A stretch of 64,000 bases of DNA from Bacteroidota bacterium (GCA_016185125.1 JACPOC010000025.1:158773-222772); one strand, 5' to 3'. Numbered from the stretch's first letter, positions 51,364 through 61,262 are shown. The notes: generated from the letters alone by a model not told the origin. Translations and numbers: made by a program.

Positions 51364-53726
51364 AAAAAGTATTTTTTATAATTGTCACATTTTTATCGGC
51401 GCATTTTTATTCTCAAACCATTACTCAAACCTTAAGAGGCGTGGTACTTGATAAGCAAAGTCAAACTCCTTTACCGGGCGTTGTGATTCAACTAATAAAT
51501 TCAGAGCCATTGCTTGGCACCTCTACAAATGACAAAGGTGAATTTAAAATTACAAATGTACCTCTTGGTCGGTGGCAGTTAAAAATTCAAATGATAGGTT
51601 ATAAAGAAAAGTATATTGCTACCATTTTAAATGCAGGTAAGGAGGCCATCCACAACATTGAATTGGAGGAAAGTGTTATTCAAAGTGAAGAAGTAGTTGT
51701 AGTGGCAGAGCAGGACAAAACTAAAAATAACAACAAGATGAGTACCGTTAGTGCAAGAGTATTCAGTGCCGAAGAAGCTGCAAGATATGCGGGCAGCAGA
51801 AACGATCCTGCACGCATGGCTGCAAATTTTGCAGGTGTAAGCGGCGCTAACGATTCGCGTAATGATATTATTATCAGAGGCAATTCGCCCATGGGAGTTT
51901 TGTGGCGTTTAAATGGGCTCGATATTCCCAACCCTAATCATTTTGGCAATGCCGGCTCAACAGGCGGACCGGTAAGTATTCTAAATAACAACACCTTAGA
52001 TAATTCAGATTTTATGACAGGTGCTTTTGCCGCAGATTACGGCAATGCAACTGCCGGCGTTTTTGATTTAAAAATGCGACAGGGCAATAATGAAAAATTT
52101 GAATTTTTAACTCAGGTGGGTTTTAATGGTTTTGAATTAGGTGCTGAAGGTCCCTTAAATAAAAAAAAGAATTCGTCCTTTCTTTTAGATTACCGTTACT
52201 CTACCCTTTCAGTTTTCAAAGCCCTAAATATTGATTTTGGTACAGGTAATGCAGTTCCTCAATATCAGGATATAACTTTTAAAACAGATTTTAATACTGA
52301 CAAGGCAGGGAAAATTTCGGTGTGGGGAATCGGTGGCTTAAGCTACATTGCGCTTTTAGAAAGTGATAAAAAAAAAGGGAAAGATTTATACGGTTATAGT
52401 GCCCGCGATACTTATTTTCGCTCAAATGTAGGTGCGAGTGGAATTTCACATACTTATCTTTTAAAAAACAATGCATACATAAAAACCAATGCGGGAATTA
52501 GCGGATCTTATAACTATATTTCTGCGGATAGAATTGATACTTCTTTTAAAACACCAAAAAATTTAAAACCTGAATACCGCCAGGAAACAAAAACAACACA
52601 CTATATAGTTAATTCAACTTACAATAAAAAATTTAATTCCAAAGATTTTGTAAACGCAGGCATATATGCAGATTTTTTCAACACGCTTTTTGTTGACAGC
52701 ACTGATGATTTTTTCGGCTATAACACCTTTGTAACTTTAAGAAACTACAAAGGAAATAGCGCATTACTAAGATGTTTTATTCAATGGCAGCATAAATTCA
52801 CTGACAATTTTTTAATTAACGCGGGAGTTACTAATCAGTATTTTCTTTTAAATTCTTCCAACGCTATTGAACCCAGAGTTGGACTTAAATATTCTATAAA
52901 CAGCAAACAGAGTTTTAGTTTTGGTGGGGGCTTGCATAGTCAGCTGCAGCCTGTTTATATTTATTTCGCAAGTGAAACGGTGAATGGGGTAAGAACAGAA
53001 ACGAATAAACAATTGGATTTTACCCGTGCCGCACACGCAGTTATTGCATACGATAACAGCTTTGCACGCAATTTTAGGTTAAAATCCGAGATCTATTATC
53101 AATACATTTATAATGCGCCTGTAAAAAATTATCCGGATTACTTTTCAGCTTTAAACCTAGGCGCTGATTTTAATAGTCCGAATGTTGTCGGTTTGGTAAG
53201 TAAAGGCACGGGTACTAATTACGGCTTGGAAATAACCCTCGAAAAGTTTTATAGCCAGGGATATTATTTTTTATTCACTACCAGTTTATTTCAAAGTTTA
53301 TATAAGGGAAGTGATTATATAGAGCGCAATACCGCGTTTAACGGTAATTATGTATTAAATTTGTTAGGTGGAAAAGAATTCAGGATCAATCAAAAACATA
53401 TTTTAAGCCTGGACGTTCGCGGCACTTACGCAGGAGGAAAACGTTATACCCCAATCGATATTCAGGCGAGTATTGCCGTTAAAAATGAAGTGATTGACGG
53501 ATCCAAAGCATATTCACTTCAATATCCCGATTATTTTAGGATAGATGTGAAGCCGGGCTATCGCTTTAATTCAAAAAAAATGACACATGAATTTACTATT
53601 GACATTCAAAACGTCACTAGGCATCTGAATGTATTTCAACAGTCTTACGATATTAAAAATGAAACTATAAAAACAGATTATCAGCTTAAATTTTTTGTAA
53701 TTCCTCAATACAGGTTGCTATTTTAA
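51360..53726 (+). CDS. TonB-dependent outer-membrane receptor
   Basis: A 788-residue receptor. The signal peptide is followed by a carboxypeptidase-regulatory-like domain (TLRGVVLDKQSQTPLPGVVIQL, about 24-105), then a plug with NDSRNDIIIRGNSPMGVLWRLNG, and a beta barrel to the C-terminal aromatic strand (YRLLF). It is coupled by a 4-nt overlap to the secreted paralogue before it, and another copy of that paralogue follows. The substrate is unknown. No SusD partner is adjacent, so a polysaccharide system is not supported. Confidence 0.9.
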   Translation: MKKVFFIIVTFLSAHFYSQTITQTLRGVVLDKQSQTPLPGVVIQLINSEPLLGTSTNDKGEFKITNVPLGRWQLKIQMIGYKEKYIATILNAGKEAIHNIELEESVIQSEEVVVVAEQDKTKNNNKMSTVSARVFSAEEAARYAGSRNDPARMAANFAGVSGANDSRNDIIIRGNSPMGVLWRLNGLDIPNPNHFGNAGSTGGPVSILNNNTLDNSDFMTGAFAADYGNATAGVFDLKMRQGNNEKFEFLTQVGFNGFELGAEGPLNKKKNSSFLLDYRYSTLSVFKALNIDFGTGNAVPQYQDITFKTDFNTDKAGKISVWGIGGLSYIALLESDKKKGKDLYGYSARDTYFRSNVGASGISHTYLLKNNAYIKTNAGISGSYNYISADRIDTSFKTPKNLKPEYRQETKTTHYIVNSTYNKKFNSKDFVNAGIYADFFNTLFVDSTDDFFGYNTFVTLRNYKGNSALLRCFIQWQHKFTDNFLINAGVTNQYFLLNSSNAIEPRVGLKYSINSKQSFSFGGGLHSQLQPVYIYFASETVNGVRTETNKQLDFTRAAHAVIAYDNSFARNFRLKSEIYYQYIYNAPVKNYPDYFSALNLGADFNSPNVVGLVSKGTGTNYGLEITLEKFYSQGYYFLFTTSLFQSLYKGSDYIERNTAFNGNYVLNLLGGKEFRINQKHILSLDVRGTYAGGKRYTPIDIQASIAVKNEVIDGSKAYSLQYPDYFRIDVKPGYRFNSKKMTHEFTIDIQNVTRHLNVFQQSYDIKNETIKTDYQLKFFVIPQYRLLF

Positions 53727-53786
53727 GAATTCTTAATATTAAGTCAAAAAGGCCATAATTCATTTTACAAACACTACCTTTACCAA

Positions 53787-54275
53787 ATGAAAATTTCAAC
53801 GCTCACCATTCTGTTATTTTTAGCTGTAAGCACTGCCTGCTGCCAGAAAAAAATTCAAACCATTAAAATAAACTGTCTATCTCCCTATTGCGGCGGTGCG
53901 CGCCCATCAAAAGAAATGATTGCAGAGTCAGAGAAACCCAAGCCTTATGCAGACAAGAAAGTTATTTTAGTTTCAGCAACAGGTAAAACTGATTCGGCAA
54001 CAACGGATAAAGATGGGAACATTAAAAGAAAACTGAAACCCGGCACGTATAAACTTTACGAGCCTTGGCGCTATTATAAAAAAAATCAAACCGGAGAAAA
54101 ATTATCCAATTATGATAAAGAGTGCCTTGCAACAGAATGGAAAAAGCCATTTATGGTTGTAATTGTGTCAAAAACTACTCTTACTCAAAAATCGGAAGGC
54201 CCGATTATGCTATATTGCGAGTGGGATGCTCCCTGCCTGCTCGATTCAATTAAAGTACATAGAAGACCCGAATAA
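53787..54275 (+). CDS. Exported protein, paralogue of the protein at 50872
   Basis: A 162-residue protein with a leader ending near CCQ; the Cys pair ACCQ could be a lipobox, so it may be a lipoprotein. Motifs are PYCGGARPS, TTDKDGNIKRKLKPGTYKLYEPW, and CLATEWKKP, and the C-terminus carries CEWDAPC. This differs from its sibling mainly in the leader and C-terminus. It lies 3 nt before the ABC-F gene and 60 nt after the receptor. A role in receptor cargo or surface decoration is guesswork. Confidence 0.7.
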   Translation: MKISTLTILLFLAVSTACCQKKIQTIKINCLSPYCGGARPSKEMIAESEKPKPYADKKVILVSATGKTDSATTDKDGNIKRKLKPGTYKLYEPWRYYKKNQTGEKLSNYDKECLATEWKKPFMVVIVSKTTLTQKSEGPIMLYCEWDAPCLLDSIKVHRRPE

Positions 54276-54278
54276 ATT

Positions 54279-56177
54279 ATGAACCTGCTCTCAGTAAACA
54301 ATCTTTCAAAAGCATACGGTGCAAAAGCACTGTTTAAAAAAATAAGTTTTGGCATTAATTACGGTGATAAAGTAGCCTTGGTTGCAAAAAACGGCTCGGG
54401 TAAAACAACCCTTTTTAAAATATTAAAAGGTATTGAAATAGCTGATGAAGGCGAAGTGGTTTTCAGAAGAGATATTACCATTGGGTTTTTAGATCAGAAT
54501 TTTACTTTTGATGAATCTTTATCCATTCAGCAATTAATTGATACGGCAGACAACAAATTTGTAAAGGCTATAAAAGAATACGATGCTGCTATAAAATTAA
54601 GCGAAACTTCGTCATCGGATCAAACTTCAAATAAACTGGAAGAGGCCCTCAATCAAATGAACCTTATTGACGCGTGGGATTATGAAAAAAATATAGGGGA
54701 GATTTTAACCAGATTAGAAATATTAGATACCCAGCAAATAATTAAAACCCTATCCGGAGGACAAAAAAAACGGGTTGCTTTAGCGCTCACCTTAATTAAC
54801 AAACCTAACCTCATTATTATGGATGAGCCAACCAATCACCTGGACATTGATATGATTGAGTGGCTTGAAAATTATTTACAGGACGGTTCTTTAAGTATTT
54901 TATTAGTTACCCACGATCGTTATTTTTTAGATGAAGTGTGCGACCGTATTATTGAAATTGATGATACCGAACTTTTTGAATACAAAGGAAATTTTGATTA
55001 TTTCGTTGAAAAAAAGGCTGAACGTGAACAAATAAGAAACGCTGAAGTTGACAAAGCGAGAAATCTTTACCGTCGCGAAGTGGTGTGGGTTAGGAAAATG
55101 CCAAAGGCACGAACCGTTAAGTCTAAATCGCGCGTAGATGCTTTTTATGAAATTGAACAAAAAGCAAAACAAAAACGCATTGAGAAAAAAATTGAACTCA
55201 CCGTAAAAATGGAACGCATGGGATCCAAAATTGTTGAGTTGCATCACATCACTAAAAATTACCCGAACAAAAACATTTTAACCGAACCCTTTACCTATAC
55301 ATTTATCCCCGGAGAAAAAATTGGCGTTGTCGGTAAAAACGGAGTTGGAAAAACAACTCTCTTAAACATCATCCAGGGAAAGGAACAGGTTGATACAGGG
55401 AAAGTTTCTTTAGGAGATACCATTGTTTTTGGATATTACTCACAGGGAGGGTTAATTATTAATAACGATAAACGAATTATTGAAATTGTTCGAGACATTG
55501 CGGAACATATTCCTTTGGCTAACGGCGCAAGTCTTTCCGCCTCCAATTTATTAACACGCTTTAATTTTCCGCCTAACGTTCAATTCAGCTATGCCCACAC
55601 CTTAAGTGGCGGCGAAAAGAGAAGATTATATCTGCTTACCGTGCTAATGAAAAATCCAAATTTTTTAATACTCGATGAGCCTACTAACGATTTGGACATT
55701 GTTACTTTACAAACATTGGAAGATTTTTTAGAAGAATTTAAAGGATGTGTATTAATTGTTTCTCACGATCGTTATTTTATTGATCGCCTCGTGGATCATA
55801 CATTTGTATTGGAAGGCAATGGAACCATAAAAGATTACCCGGGCAATTATACGGAGTACAGGAATTGGAAAAGCACTCACAAAGATGAAGAAATTCCAAA
55901 GCTTGAAATTGATACCGCCATGATTGCAAAAGTAAAAGCGCAGTTGGTGAATGATGCTCCGGTAAAAAAAATGTCATACAAAGTTCAACGAGAACTGGAA
56001 GAACTTGAAGGAGATATTCCAAAACTCGAGGAAAAGAAAAAGAAGCTTGAAGAGGAAATGAACACTTCCGCTGCTGACTTTGACAAAATTCAAAAGATAA
56101 GCGCGGAATTAAAATATGTTAACTCGCAACTTGAAGAAAAATCTATGCGCTGGCTGGAAATTCAGGAAACTTTATAA
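54279..56177 (+). CDS. ABC-F family ATPase (Uup-like)
   Basis: A 632-residue protein with two nucleotide-binding domains and no TMs. NBD1 has Walker A GSGKTT, signature LSGGQKKR and Walker B LIIMDEPTNHLD. NBD2 has GVGKTT, LSGGEKRR and FLILDEPTNDLD. The two are joined by a charged linker (KARNLYRREVVWVRKMPKAR). The C-terminus is a coiled coil (EEKKKKLEEEMN), as in Uup. ABC-F proteins bind the ribosome or DNA. This one is most like Uup, and antibiotic resistance is not implied. Confidence 0.92.
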   Translation: MNLLSVNNLSKAYGAKALFKKISFGINYGDKVALVAKNGSGKTTLFKILKGIEIADEGEVVFRRDITIGFLDQNFTFDESLSIQQLIDTADNKFVKAIKEYDAAIKLSETSSSDQTSNKLEEALNQMNLIDAWDYEKNIGEILTRLEILDTQQIIKTLSGGQKKRVALALTLINKPNLIIMDEPTNHLDIDMIEWLENYLQDGSLSILLVTHDRYFLDEVCDRIIEIDDTELFEYKGNFDYFVEKKAEREQIRNAEVDKARNLYRREVVWVRKMPKARTVKSKSRVDAFYEIEQKAKQKRIEKKIELTVKMERMGSKIVELHHITKNYPNKNILTEPFTYTFIPGEKIGVVGKNGVGKTTLLNIIQGKEQVDTGKVSLGDTIVFGYYSQGGLIINNDKRIIEIVRDIAEHIPLANGASLSASNLLTRFNFPPNVQFSYAHTLSGGEKRRLYLLTVLMKNPNFLILDEPTNDLDIVTLQTLEDFLEEFKGCVLIVSHDRYFIDRLVDHTFVLEGNGTIKDYPGNYTEYRNWKSTHKDEEIPKLEIDTAMIAKVKAQLVNDAPVKKMSYKVQRELEELEGDIPKLEEKKKKLEEEMNTSAADFDKIQKISAELKYVNSQLEEKSMRWLEIQETL

Positions 56178-56183
56178 TTCGGA

Positions 56184-58010
56184 TTATAACTTAAAGCGTT
56201 CAATCTTTTTTTCTACCTCGGGATCCATTTTTAATTCCGGCGCATGATGTGGTTTTTTTCGCGCGTCAAAAATCATCGGCCCGGTACAGCCCCAGTGCTT
56301 ATTTTCAGTAACTTGATTTACACCGTAAATATCATGGCTTGGATTACTACGTGTATAGGTTATCCACACATAATCATTTAAGCTTGTATCCGCAGTTTTA
56401 AAACTAAAATCGTTATAAATAACAATTTGAACAATACCGATGAATTCATTTATGTTTGAAGAAACAAAATCACATAATTTAGTGATCTCCTTTTCCGCAT
56501 TTTTATAATTTGTAAATTCATTCAATTGTAAGGCCAATACCCCTTCCATTAAAATAACAGGCTCTAAAATAAATACAGATGTTTTTAAGCAAACCGGAAG
56601 TACACTGCTTAACTCCCGCAATTTATCGCCATAAGCCGCCACCACTAATTTACTTCCTTCATTAATAGAATTGCCACTATAATCTAAGGTATCAATAGTG
56701 GTTTTTGTGTAAAAATGAAGATCCCTGTTTAGATCAATTCTTTCAAAAACATGCTTAAAAAACGCTCGAGAATCATGACAATTTATGTCATGACTAAATC
56801 TGTCATTTTCGCTACAACTTATAAATAAATATTTTGCTAAGCTTAACTGCCCTGTTCCTAAAATTCGGTTGGCCTGAGTCAATAGTTCTGCAGGTCGTTT
56901 GCTTTTTAAATAAGGCGTGTACCGCTCACTTCCCACAGCCAGCAGCAAAGGATGTACTCCTGCAGCATCCACCGCGTGAACTTCTTTAACTCCCGGGATT
57001 TCATGAGGAATTGCTGTGCCGCTTATTTCGTGGATTAGCGCGCCAAAAGCGGTGTCTTCCTGCGGTGGCCTGCCCACTACTGTAAAAGGCCAAATTGCAT
57101 CGTCTTTGGCATATACTTTATGTACACGCATTAGAGGAAAATCATGCTTTAGGCTATAGTATCCCAAGTGATCGCCAAAAGGGCCTTCGGGTTTATTTTC
57201 ATTAGGATATACCTCTCCCGTAATAACAAAATCAGCATCCAACGAAATGCAAAAACCATCTACATAATCATAACGAAATCTTTTACCGCCAAGGGCACCC
57301 GCAAAAGTAAGTTCACTTATTCCTTCCGGCAACGGCATAACAGCAGCTAATGAATGACTTGGAGGGCCTCCCACAAAGACACTTACTTTTAAAGGAACAT
57401 TTTTTTTATTGGTTTTACTTTGATGAACACCAATCCCGCGGTGCAATTGATAATGCAGGCCAATTTCTTTATTTAATATATAATCATTTCCGGTTAACTG
57501 TATTCTGTACATACCTAAATTAGAAGACATCACGCCGGGTTTATCAAGATCTTCTGTGTAAACTTGTGGCAAAGTTACAAAGGCTCCGCCATCCATTGGC
57601 CAATGCTTTATAAGAGGAAGATCACTTATTTTTATTTCTTTAAAACCTGCCGAAAAAAAAGAACCATGTCTGGGAAGTGCGCTAAATGCGGCTAAGCCGG
57701 TTGAAGCATATTTAAAGGGATGCTTTAAGGCCGCAAACGGATTGTTTCGCAATTGAACCATTTGCTGCATCTTTTCTAATCTATGTCTGAAAATAAATTT
57801 ACTTCTTTCTATTGTGCCAAAAAGATTACTAACGGCTTGGTACTTGCTACCTTTTACTTTTTCAAATAAAATCGCAGGTCCCCCTTTGGCAAACACTTTT
57901 AAATGAATGGTAGCCATTTCCAAATCAGGATCAACTTCCTCCTTTATACGAATAAGGTGGCCGTGTTTTTCAAGATCTATAATACACTCCTCAAGATTAC
58001 GATAGTTCAT
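56184..58010 (-). CDS. ubiD: UbiD-family decarboxylase
   Basis: A 608-residue protein with the UbiD architecture: N-terminal domain (NYRNLEECIIDLEKHGHLIRI), the Pfam-type block FEKVKGSKYQAVSNLFGT, and the motif PEGPFGDHLGYYS that carries a catalytic Glu-type residue. It uses prenylated FMN to decarboxylate aromatic or conjugated acids; in Bacteroidota this is usually a menaquinone or ubiquinone-like quinone step. No UbiX is next to it. It is convergent with the ABC-F gene. Confidence 0.88.
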   Translation of the reverse strand: MNYRNLEECIIDLEKHGHLIRIKEEVDPDLEMATIHLKVFAKGGPAILFEKVKGSKYQAVSNLFGTIERSKFIFRHRLEKMQQMVQLRNNPFAALKHPFKYASTGLAAFSALPRHGSFFSAGFKEIKISDLPLIKHWPMDGGAFVTLPQVYTEDLDKPGVMSSNLGMYRIQLTGNDYILNKEIGLHYQLHRGIGVHQSKTNKKNVPLKVSVFVGGPPSHSLAAVMPLPEGISELTFAGALGGKRFRYDYVDGFCISLDADFVITGEVYPNENKPEGPFGDHLGYYSLKHDFPLMRVHKVYAKDDAIWPFTVVGRPPQEDTAFGALIHEISGTAIPHEIPGVKEVHAVDAAGVHPLLLAVGSERYTPYLKSKRPAELLTQANRILGTGQLSLAKYLFISCSENDRFSHDINCHDSRAFFKHVFERIDLNRDLHFYTKTTIDTLDYSGNSINEGSKLVVAAYGDKLRELSSVLPVCLKTSVFILEPVILMEGVLALQLNEFTNYKNAEKEITKLCDFVSSNINEFIGIVQIVIYNDFSFKTADTSLNDYVWITYTRSNPSHDIYGVNQVTENKHWGCTGPMIFDARKKPHHAPELKMDPEVEKKIERFKL

Positions 58011-58012
58011 TC

Positions 58013-59647
58013 TTATCTTTTATAAACTTCCTCACCTGCAATGTAAGTGGAAAGCACTTTTGTTTTCAAAATTTTATTTTCCTCGCATTTAATTATGTCG
58101 GTATCAAGCACTATAAAATCAGCCCACTTTCCCAACTCTAAACTTCCTTTTTCCTTTTCCTCAAAATTAGAATACGCTGCCCAAATAGTCATTCCTTTAA
58201 GAGTCTCTTCTCTGCTAAGCGCATTTTCCATCTGGTAACCACCGGCAGGAAATCCTTTTCCATCTTTTCGATACACTGCGGCGTAAAAAGTTTTAAAAGG
58301 AGAAATGTCCTCTACAGGAAAATCCGTTCCTAAAGCAATTACACCTGCGGCATTTAAAAGATTTTTATAAGCATAGGCCAACTTTATTCTTTCTTTGCCT
58401 AATCTTTCCTCAGCCCAATACATATCGCTGGTTGCGTGTGTGGGTTGAACAGAGGGAATAATGCCAAGTTCCTTAATTAATTTAAGATCCTCCGGACTAA
58501 CAATCTGAGCGTGTTCCATTCGCCAACGTAATTTTTTAATTTCATTCTTTCCTTTACAGATGTGAGTCATAAGTTTAACAGCGGAATCTCCAATACAATG
58601 CATGTTCATTTGAAAATTATTTTTAGCCATAATACCCGCACTATTATCATAAAACCCGGGAGGCTGTAATAAAAAACCTTTCCAAGCCTTTTTATCTGAA
58701 TAATCATTTAATAAACAAGCTCCCCTCGAGCCCAAAGCCCCGTCTCCATAATATTTGAAAGCGCGAACCGTTAGTTTATCAGTTTTATACTTTCCATTCT
58801 TTAAATAAAAATTCAGGTTTGTTTTATCGGGTGTTAACATGGCATACACTCGTATTTTTAACTGCGCATCCTTTTGAAGTTCATCAATAGCATCAATAAC
58901 TAGTTTTTCAAGTCCTGCATCATCAACCGTTGTTAAACCCACACCCAAACAATTTGCTTGCGCTTTAAGAAGAGCCTTTTTAATAAGATCTTTATCAGGA
59001 CGCGAAATGGATTTTTCAAGTGAGTCTGCCGCATTGTCCACCAAAACTCCTGTTAATTTCCCATCCTTAATAATTAACTCGCCACCCCATATTTTTGTGT
59101 GGGTGGTAAATTTTGCAATATTTAATGCTGCGTTATTTACAAGAACCGCATGGCCATCAATCCGTTTTAAAATTACAGGCATATCCGGAAACAACGAATC
59201 CAGTTTATCTTTTGTAGGATACTCCTTGCTTGCCCAATCGTTTTGATCCCAGCCCCTACCAATAATCCAATTTTTACCTGATAGTGAATTTGTTTGTTTT
59301 ACACTTTCGTGTTTCAGGTCTCGTTCTTTTACATAATCTGCAACTTTTTGAACAACCTCATTATATGAAGTTGTACCAACTAAATTTACTTCGTTTAAAC
59401 CTTTACCGTAGCCGTAAAAATGGCAATGTGCATCAATAAAACCCGGGAAAATAAATTTACCATTTACATCCTTGATCTCCTTTGCAGTATAGGAATTTAA
59501 GACATCCTGATTTGAACCAACATAAAGTACTTTTCCGTTTTTAATTGCCATTGCCTCGTTGACAGTAAATACCGAATCAACTGTGTAAATAGTACCGTTA
59601 TGAATAATCAAATCTGCTTCAATAAAATCTCTTTTACATGAAAACAA
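58013..59647 (-). CDS. Amidohydrolase family protein (YtcJ-like), probable lipoprotein
   Basis: The conventional TTG start (59645-59647) gives 544 residues. An in-frame open stretch upstream encodes IILKRSIKYLLALILFSC before the annotated frame: a lipoprotein leader with no ATG, GTG or TTG before it, only ATT codons at 59687-59689 and 59684-59686. The mature enzyme has FIDAHCHF (metal His-x-His), RGWDQNDW, and C-terminal GTDFPVEDISPF. Domain pattern and length match YtcJ-like deacetylase/hydrolase members. It overlaps the end of the upstream gene if the ATT is used. Confidence 0.82.
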   Translation of the reverse strand: MFSCKRDFIEADLIIHNGTIYTVDSVFTVNEAMAIKNGKVLYVGSNQDVLNSYTAKEIKDVNGKFIFPGFIDAHCHFYGYGKGLNEVNLVGTTSYNEVVQKVADYVKERDLKHESVKQTNSLSGKNWIIGRGWDQNDWASKEYPTKDKLDSLFPDMPVILKRIDGHAVLVNNAALNIAKFTTHTKIWGGELIIKDGKLTGVLVDNAADSLEKSISRPDKDLIKKALLKAQANCLGVGLTTVDDAGLEKLVIDAIDELQKDAQLKIRVYAMLTPDKTNLNFYLKNGKYKTDKLTVRAFKYYGDGALGSRGACLLNDYSDKKAWKGFLLQPPGFYDNSAGIMAKNNFQMNMHCIGDSAVKLMTHICKGKNEIKKLRWRMEHAQIVSPEDLKLIKELGIIPSVQPTHATSDMYWAEERLGKERIKLAYAYKNLLNAAGVIALGTDFPVEDISPFKTFYAAVYRKDGKGFPAGGYQMENALSREETLKGMTIWAAYSNFEEKEKGSLELGKWADFIVLDTDIIKCEENKILKTKVLSTYIAGEEVYKR

Positions 59648-59679
59648 TATAAGCGCTAATAAATATTTTATACTTCTCT

Positions 59680-59988
59680 TTAAAATAATTTGTAAATTTT
59701 AGTTTGTTGAAATTTCTTATAGAACTTTGGTGTATTAGTATAGAACCGCCAGCCAAAAGTAAAGTTTCCTGAAATGGAAGCCGAAGAAAAATCTAAGGCT
59801 TTATTATTAAATAAATTATAATCATTGGAATAGGAGCCTAAAATATAAAAACGTTTCAAATTCAATCCAATAGAAGAACTATCGGTATTTCTTGCTTTTG
59901 ATTCCGAGCCAACATTTGTATCCGATCCTGTTTGCGCGCACACTTTCAATGACAATAAAATTAAAAATATAGCGAAAGACTTATGCAC
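59680..59988 (-). CDS. Small exported protein of unknown function
   Basis: A 102-residue protein, signal peptide ending VCAQ, with a mature Ser/Asn-rich region (GSDTNVGSESKARNTDSSSIG) and a C-terminal FTFGWRFYTNTPKFY segment. It has no motif I can name. It is directly upstream of the amidohydrolase, on the same strand and likely coupled. Confidence 0.55.
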   Translation of the reverse strand: MHKSFAIFLILLSLKVCAQTGSDTNVGSESKARNTDSSSIGLNLKRFYILGSYSNDYNLFNNKALDFSSASISGNFTFGWRFYTNTPKFYKKFQQTKIYKLF

Positions 59989-60045
59989 GTTTTTTTTATA
60001 GCTTTGTGAAGGTAAAAAAAATTATTGTATGTTTTGTTTTTAGAT

Positions 60046-60148
60046 GCGGCATTAGTACGTGTTTTGCCTAGCGGGCAAAGTATCCGTTTTAACCAGCGAA
60101 TAATCAGCTTTACTGTGCATTCTAAAAAAAACAATACTAAAATGCCGC
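60046..60148. repeat. Long-range inverted repeat with inner hairpin, possible structured RNA
   Basis: GCGGCATTAGTA (60046-60057) pairs with TACTAAAATGCCGC (60135-60148) with a 2-nt insertion. The enclosed segment holds TTTGCC/GGCAAA (60063-60068 and 60074-60079). It lies in the 192-nt gap between divergent genes. It may be a small RNA, a MITE-like relic or a DNA-binding site. Confidence 0.4.
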
Positions 60149-60180
60149 GATGATTACAAAATAATAAGTTCTAAATTAAT

Positions 60181-60513
60181 ATGAAAATTTCTACAGCTCA
60201 AAAAACAGTTGATAAATGGATAAAAAAATATGGCGTTCGCTATTTTAACGAATTAACCAACACCGCCATTTTAATGGAAGAGGTTGGCGAAGTAGCGCGT
60301 ATCATGGCCAGGAGATACGGTGAGCAAAGTGAAAAAGAAAATGATAAAAATAAAAAACTCGAAGATGAATTGGCGGATGTTTTATTTGTGATCATTTGCC
60401 TTGCTAACCAAACCGGAATTGATCTTGAAAAAGCTTTGAAAAAAAACTTAGATAAAAAAACAAAGCGGGATTACAAGCGTCACACCCAAAATAAAAAATT
60501 GAAAAAAGTTTAG
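60181..60513 (+). CDS. MazG-like nucleotide pyrophosphohydrolase
   Basis: A 110-residue protein with EEVGEVARIMARR and ELADVLFVIICLANQ, the all-alpha NTP-PPase metal-site pattern (ExxE...ExxD). The Lys-rich C-terminus is unusual. It probably hydrolyses non-canonical NTPs to NMP and pyrophosphate. It overlaps the convergent MlaF gene by 4 nt. Confidence 0.85.
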   Translation: MKISTAQKTVDKWIKKYGVRYFNELTNTAILMEEVGEVARIMARRYGEQSEKENDKNKKLEDELADVLFVIICLANQTGIDLEKALKKNLDKKTKRDYKRHTQNKKLKKV

Positions 60514-61262
60514 TGCTTTTTGAAAAATGTTTTCATGAACTCACTCGCGAAAACAAAGTCGAATAGCTCCTTATTTTCCGTATCCAAAATTTCTGTTTTA
60601 TCCCCTGTCCACCAATTTTTGCCTTGATAAACAAACATGATGTTTTCACCGATTTCCATTACGCTATTCATATCATGTGTAATAATAACGGTTGTAATAT
60701 TAAACTCCTCTGTAAGATCTTTAATTAAAGTATCTATAATAATAGAAGTTTTTGGATCAAGTCCCGAATTTGGCTCATCGCAAAATAAGTATCTTGGGCT
60801 ATTAGCGATGGCGCGTGCCAATGCCGCGCGCTTTTTCATTCCGCCGCTTAATTCGGCAGGATAGAGTTTATTTTTACCCTCCAGCTTAACGCGTTGAAGA
60901 CAAAAATTTACACGCTCCTGCTTCTCTTCCTTACTCAGTTCAGTAAACATATCTAAAGGAAAAGAAACGTTTTCTTCCAGAGTTTGCGAATCAAACAACG
61001 CGCCACCCTGAAATAACATTCCAATTTTCTTCCTTATATCTTGTTGCTCATTACCATTCAGCTTAGGAAAATTTTTTCCATCGTATAATACTTCGCCGCT
61101 ATCTACTTTATGCAAACCCACCATCAATTTTAAAATAGTTGTTTTACCGCAGCCACTTTCGCCAATAATTAAATTTGTTTTACCCTGCTTAAAGGTAAAC
61201 GATACATTTTTTACAACTTGTCTGTCTCCAAAGGTTTTGTTTATGTTCCTGATCTCTATCAA
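60510..61262 (-). CDS. mlaF: ABC transporter ATP-binding protein, MlaF-type
   Basis: A 250-residue ATPase with Walker A GESGCGKTT, Q loop, signature LSGGMKKRAALARA, Walker B YLFCDEPNSGLDP and switch His (THDMN). The MlaF class has LSGGM rather than LSGGQ. It forms a complex with the MlaE permease (overlapping 4 nt upstream) that moves phospholipid between the envelope membranes. No MlaD gene is in this window. Confidence 0.92.
   Translation of the reverse strand: MIEIRNINKTFGDRQVVKNVSFTFKQGKTNLIIGESGCGKTTILKLMVGLHKVDSGEVLYDGKNFPKLNGNEQQDIRKKIGMLFQGGALFDSQTLEENVSFPLDMFTELSKEEKQERVNFCLQRVKLEGKNKLYPAELSGGMKKRAALARAIANSPRYLFCDEPNSGLDPKTSIIIDTLIKDLTEEFNITTVIITHDMNSVMEIGENIMFVYQGKNWWTGDKTEILDTENKELFDFVFASEFMKTFFKKH

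Noticed and set aside
51360..53726. SusC of a polysaccharide utilisation locus
   Set aside because: No SusD, glycoside hydrolase or SusR-like gene is adjacent.
54279..56177. ABC transporter ATPase or antibiotic-resistance ABC-F
   Set aside because: No TM partner, and the C-terminal coiled coil and linker match the Uup-like housekeeping group.
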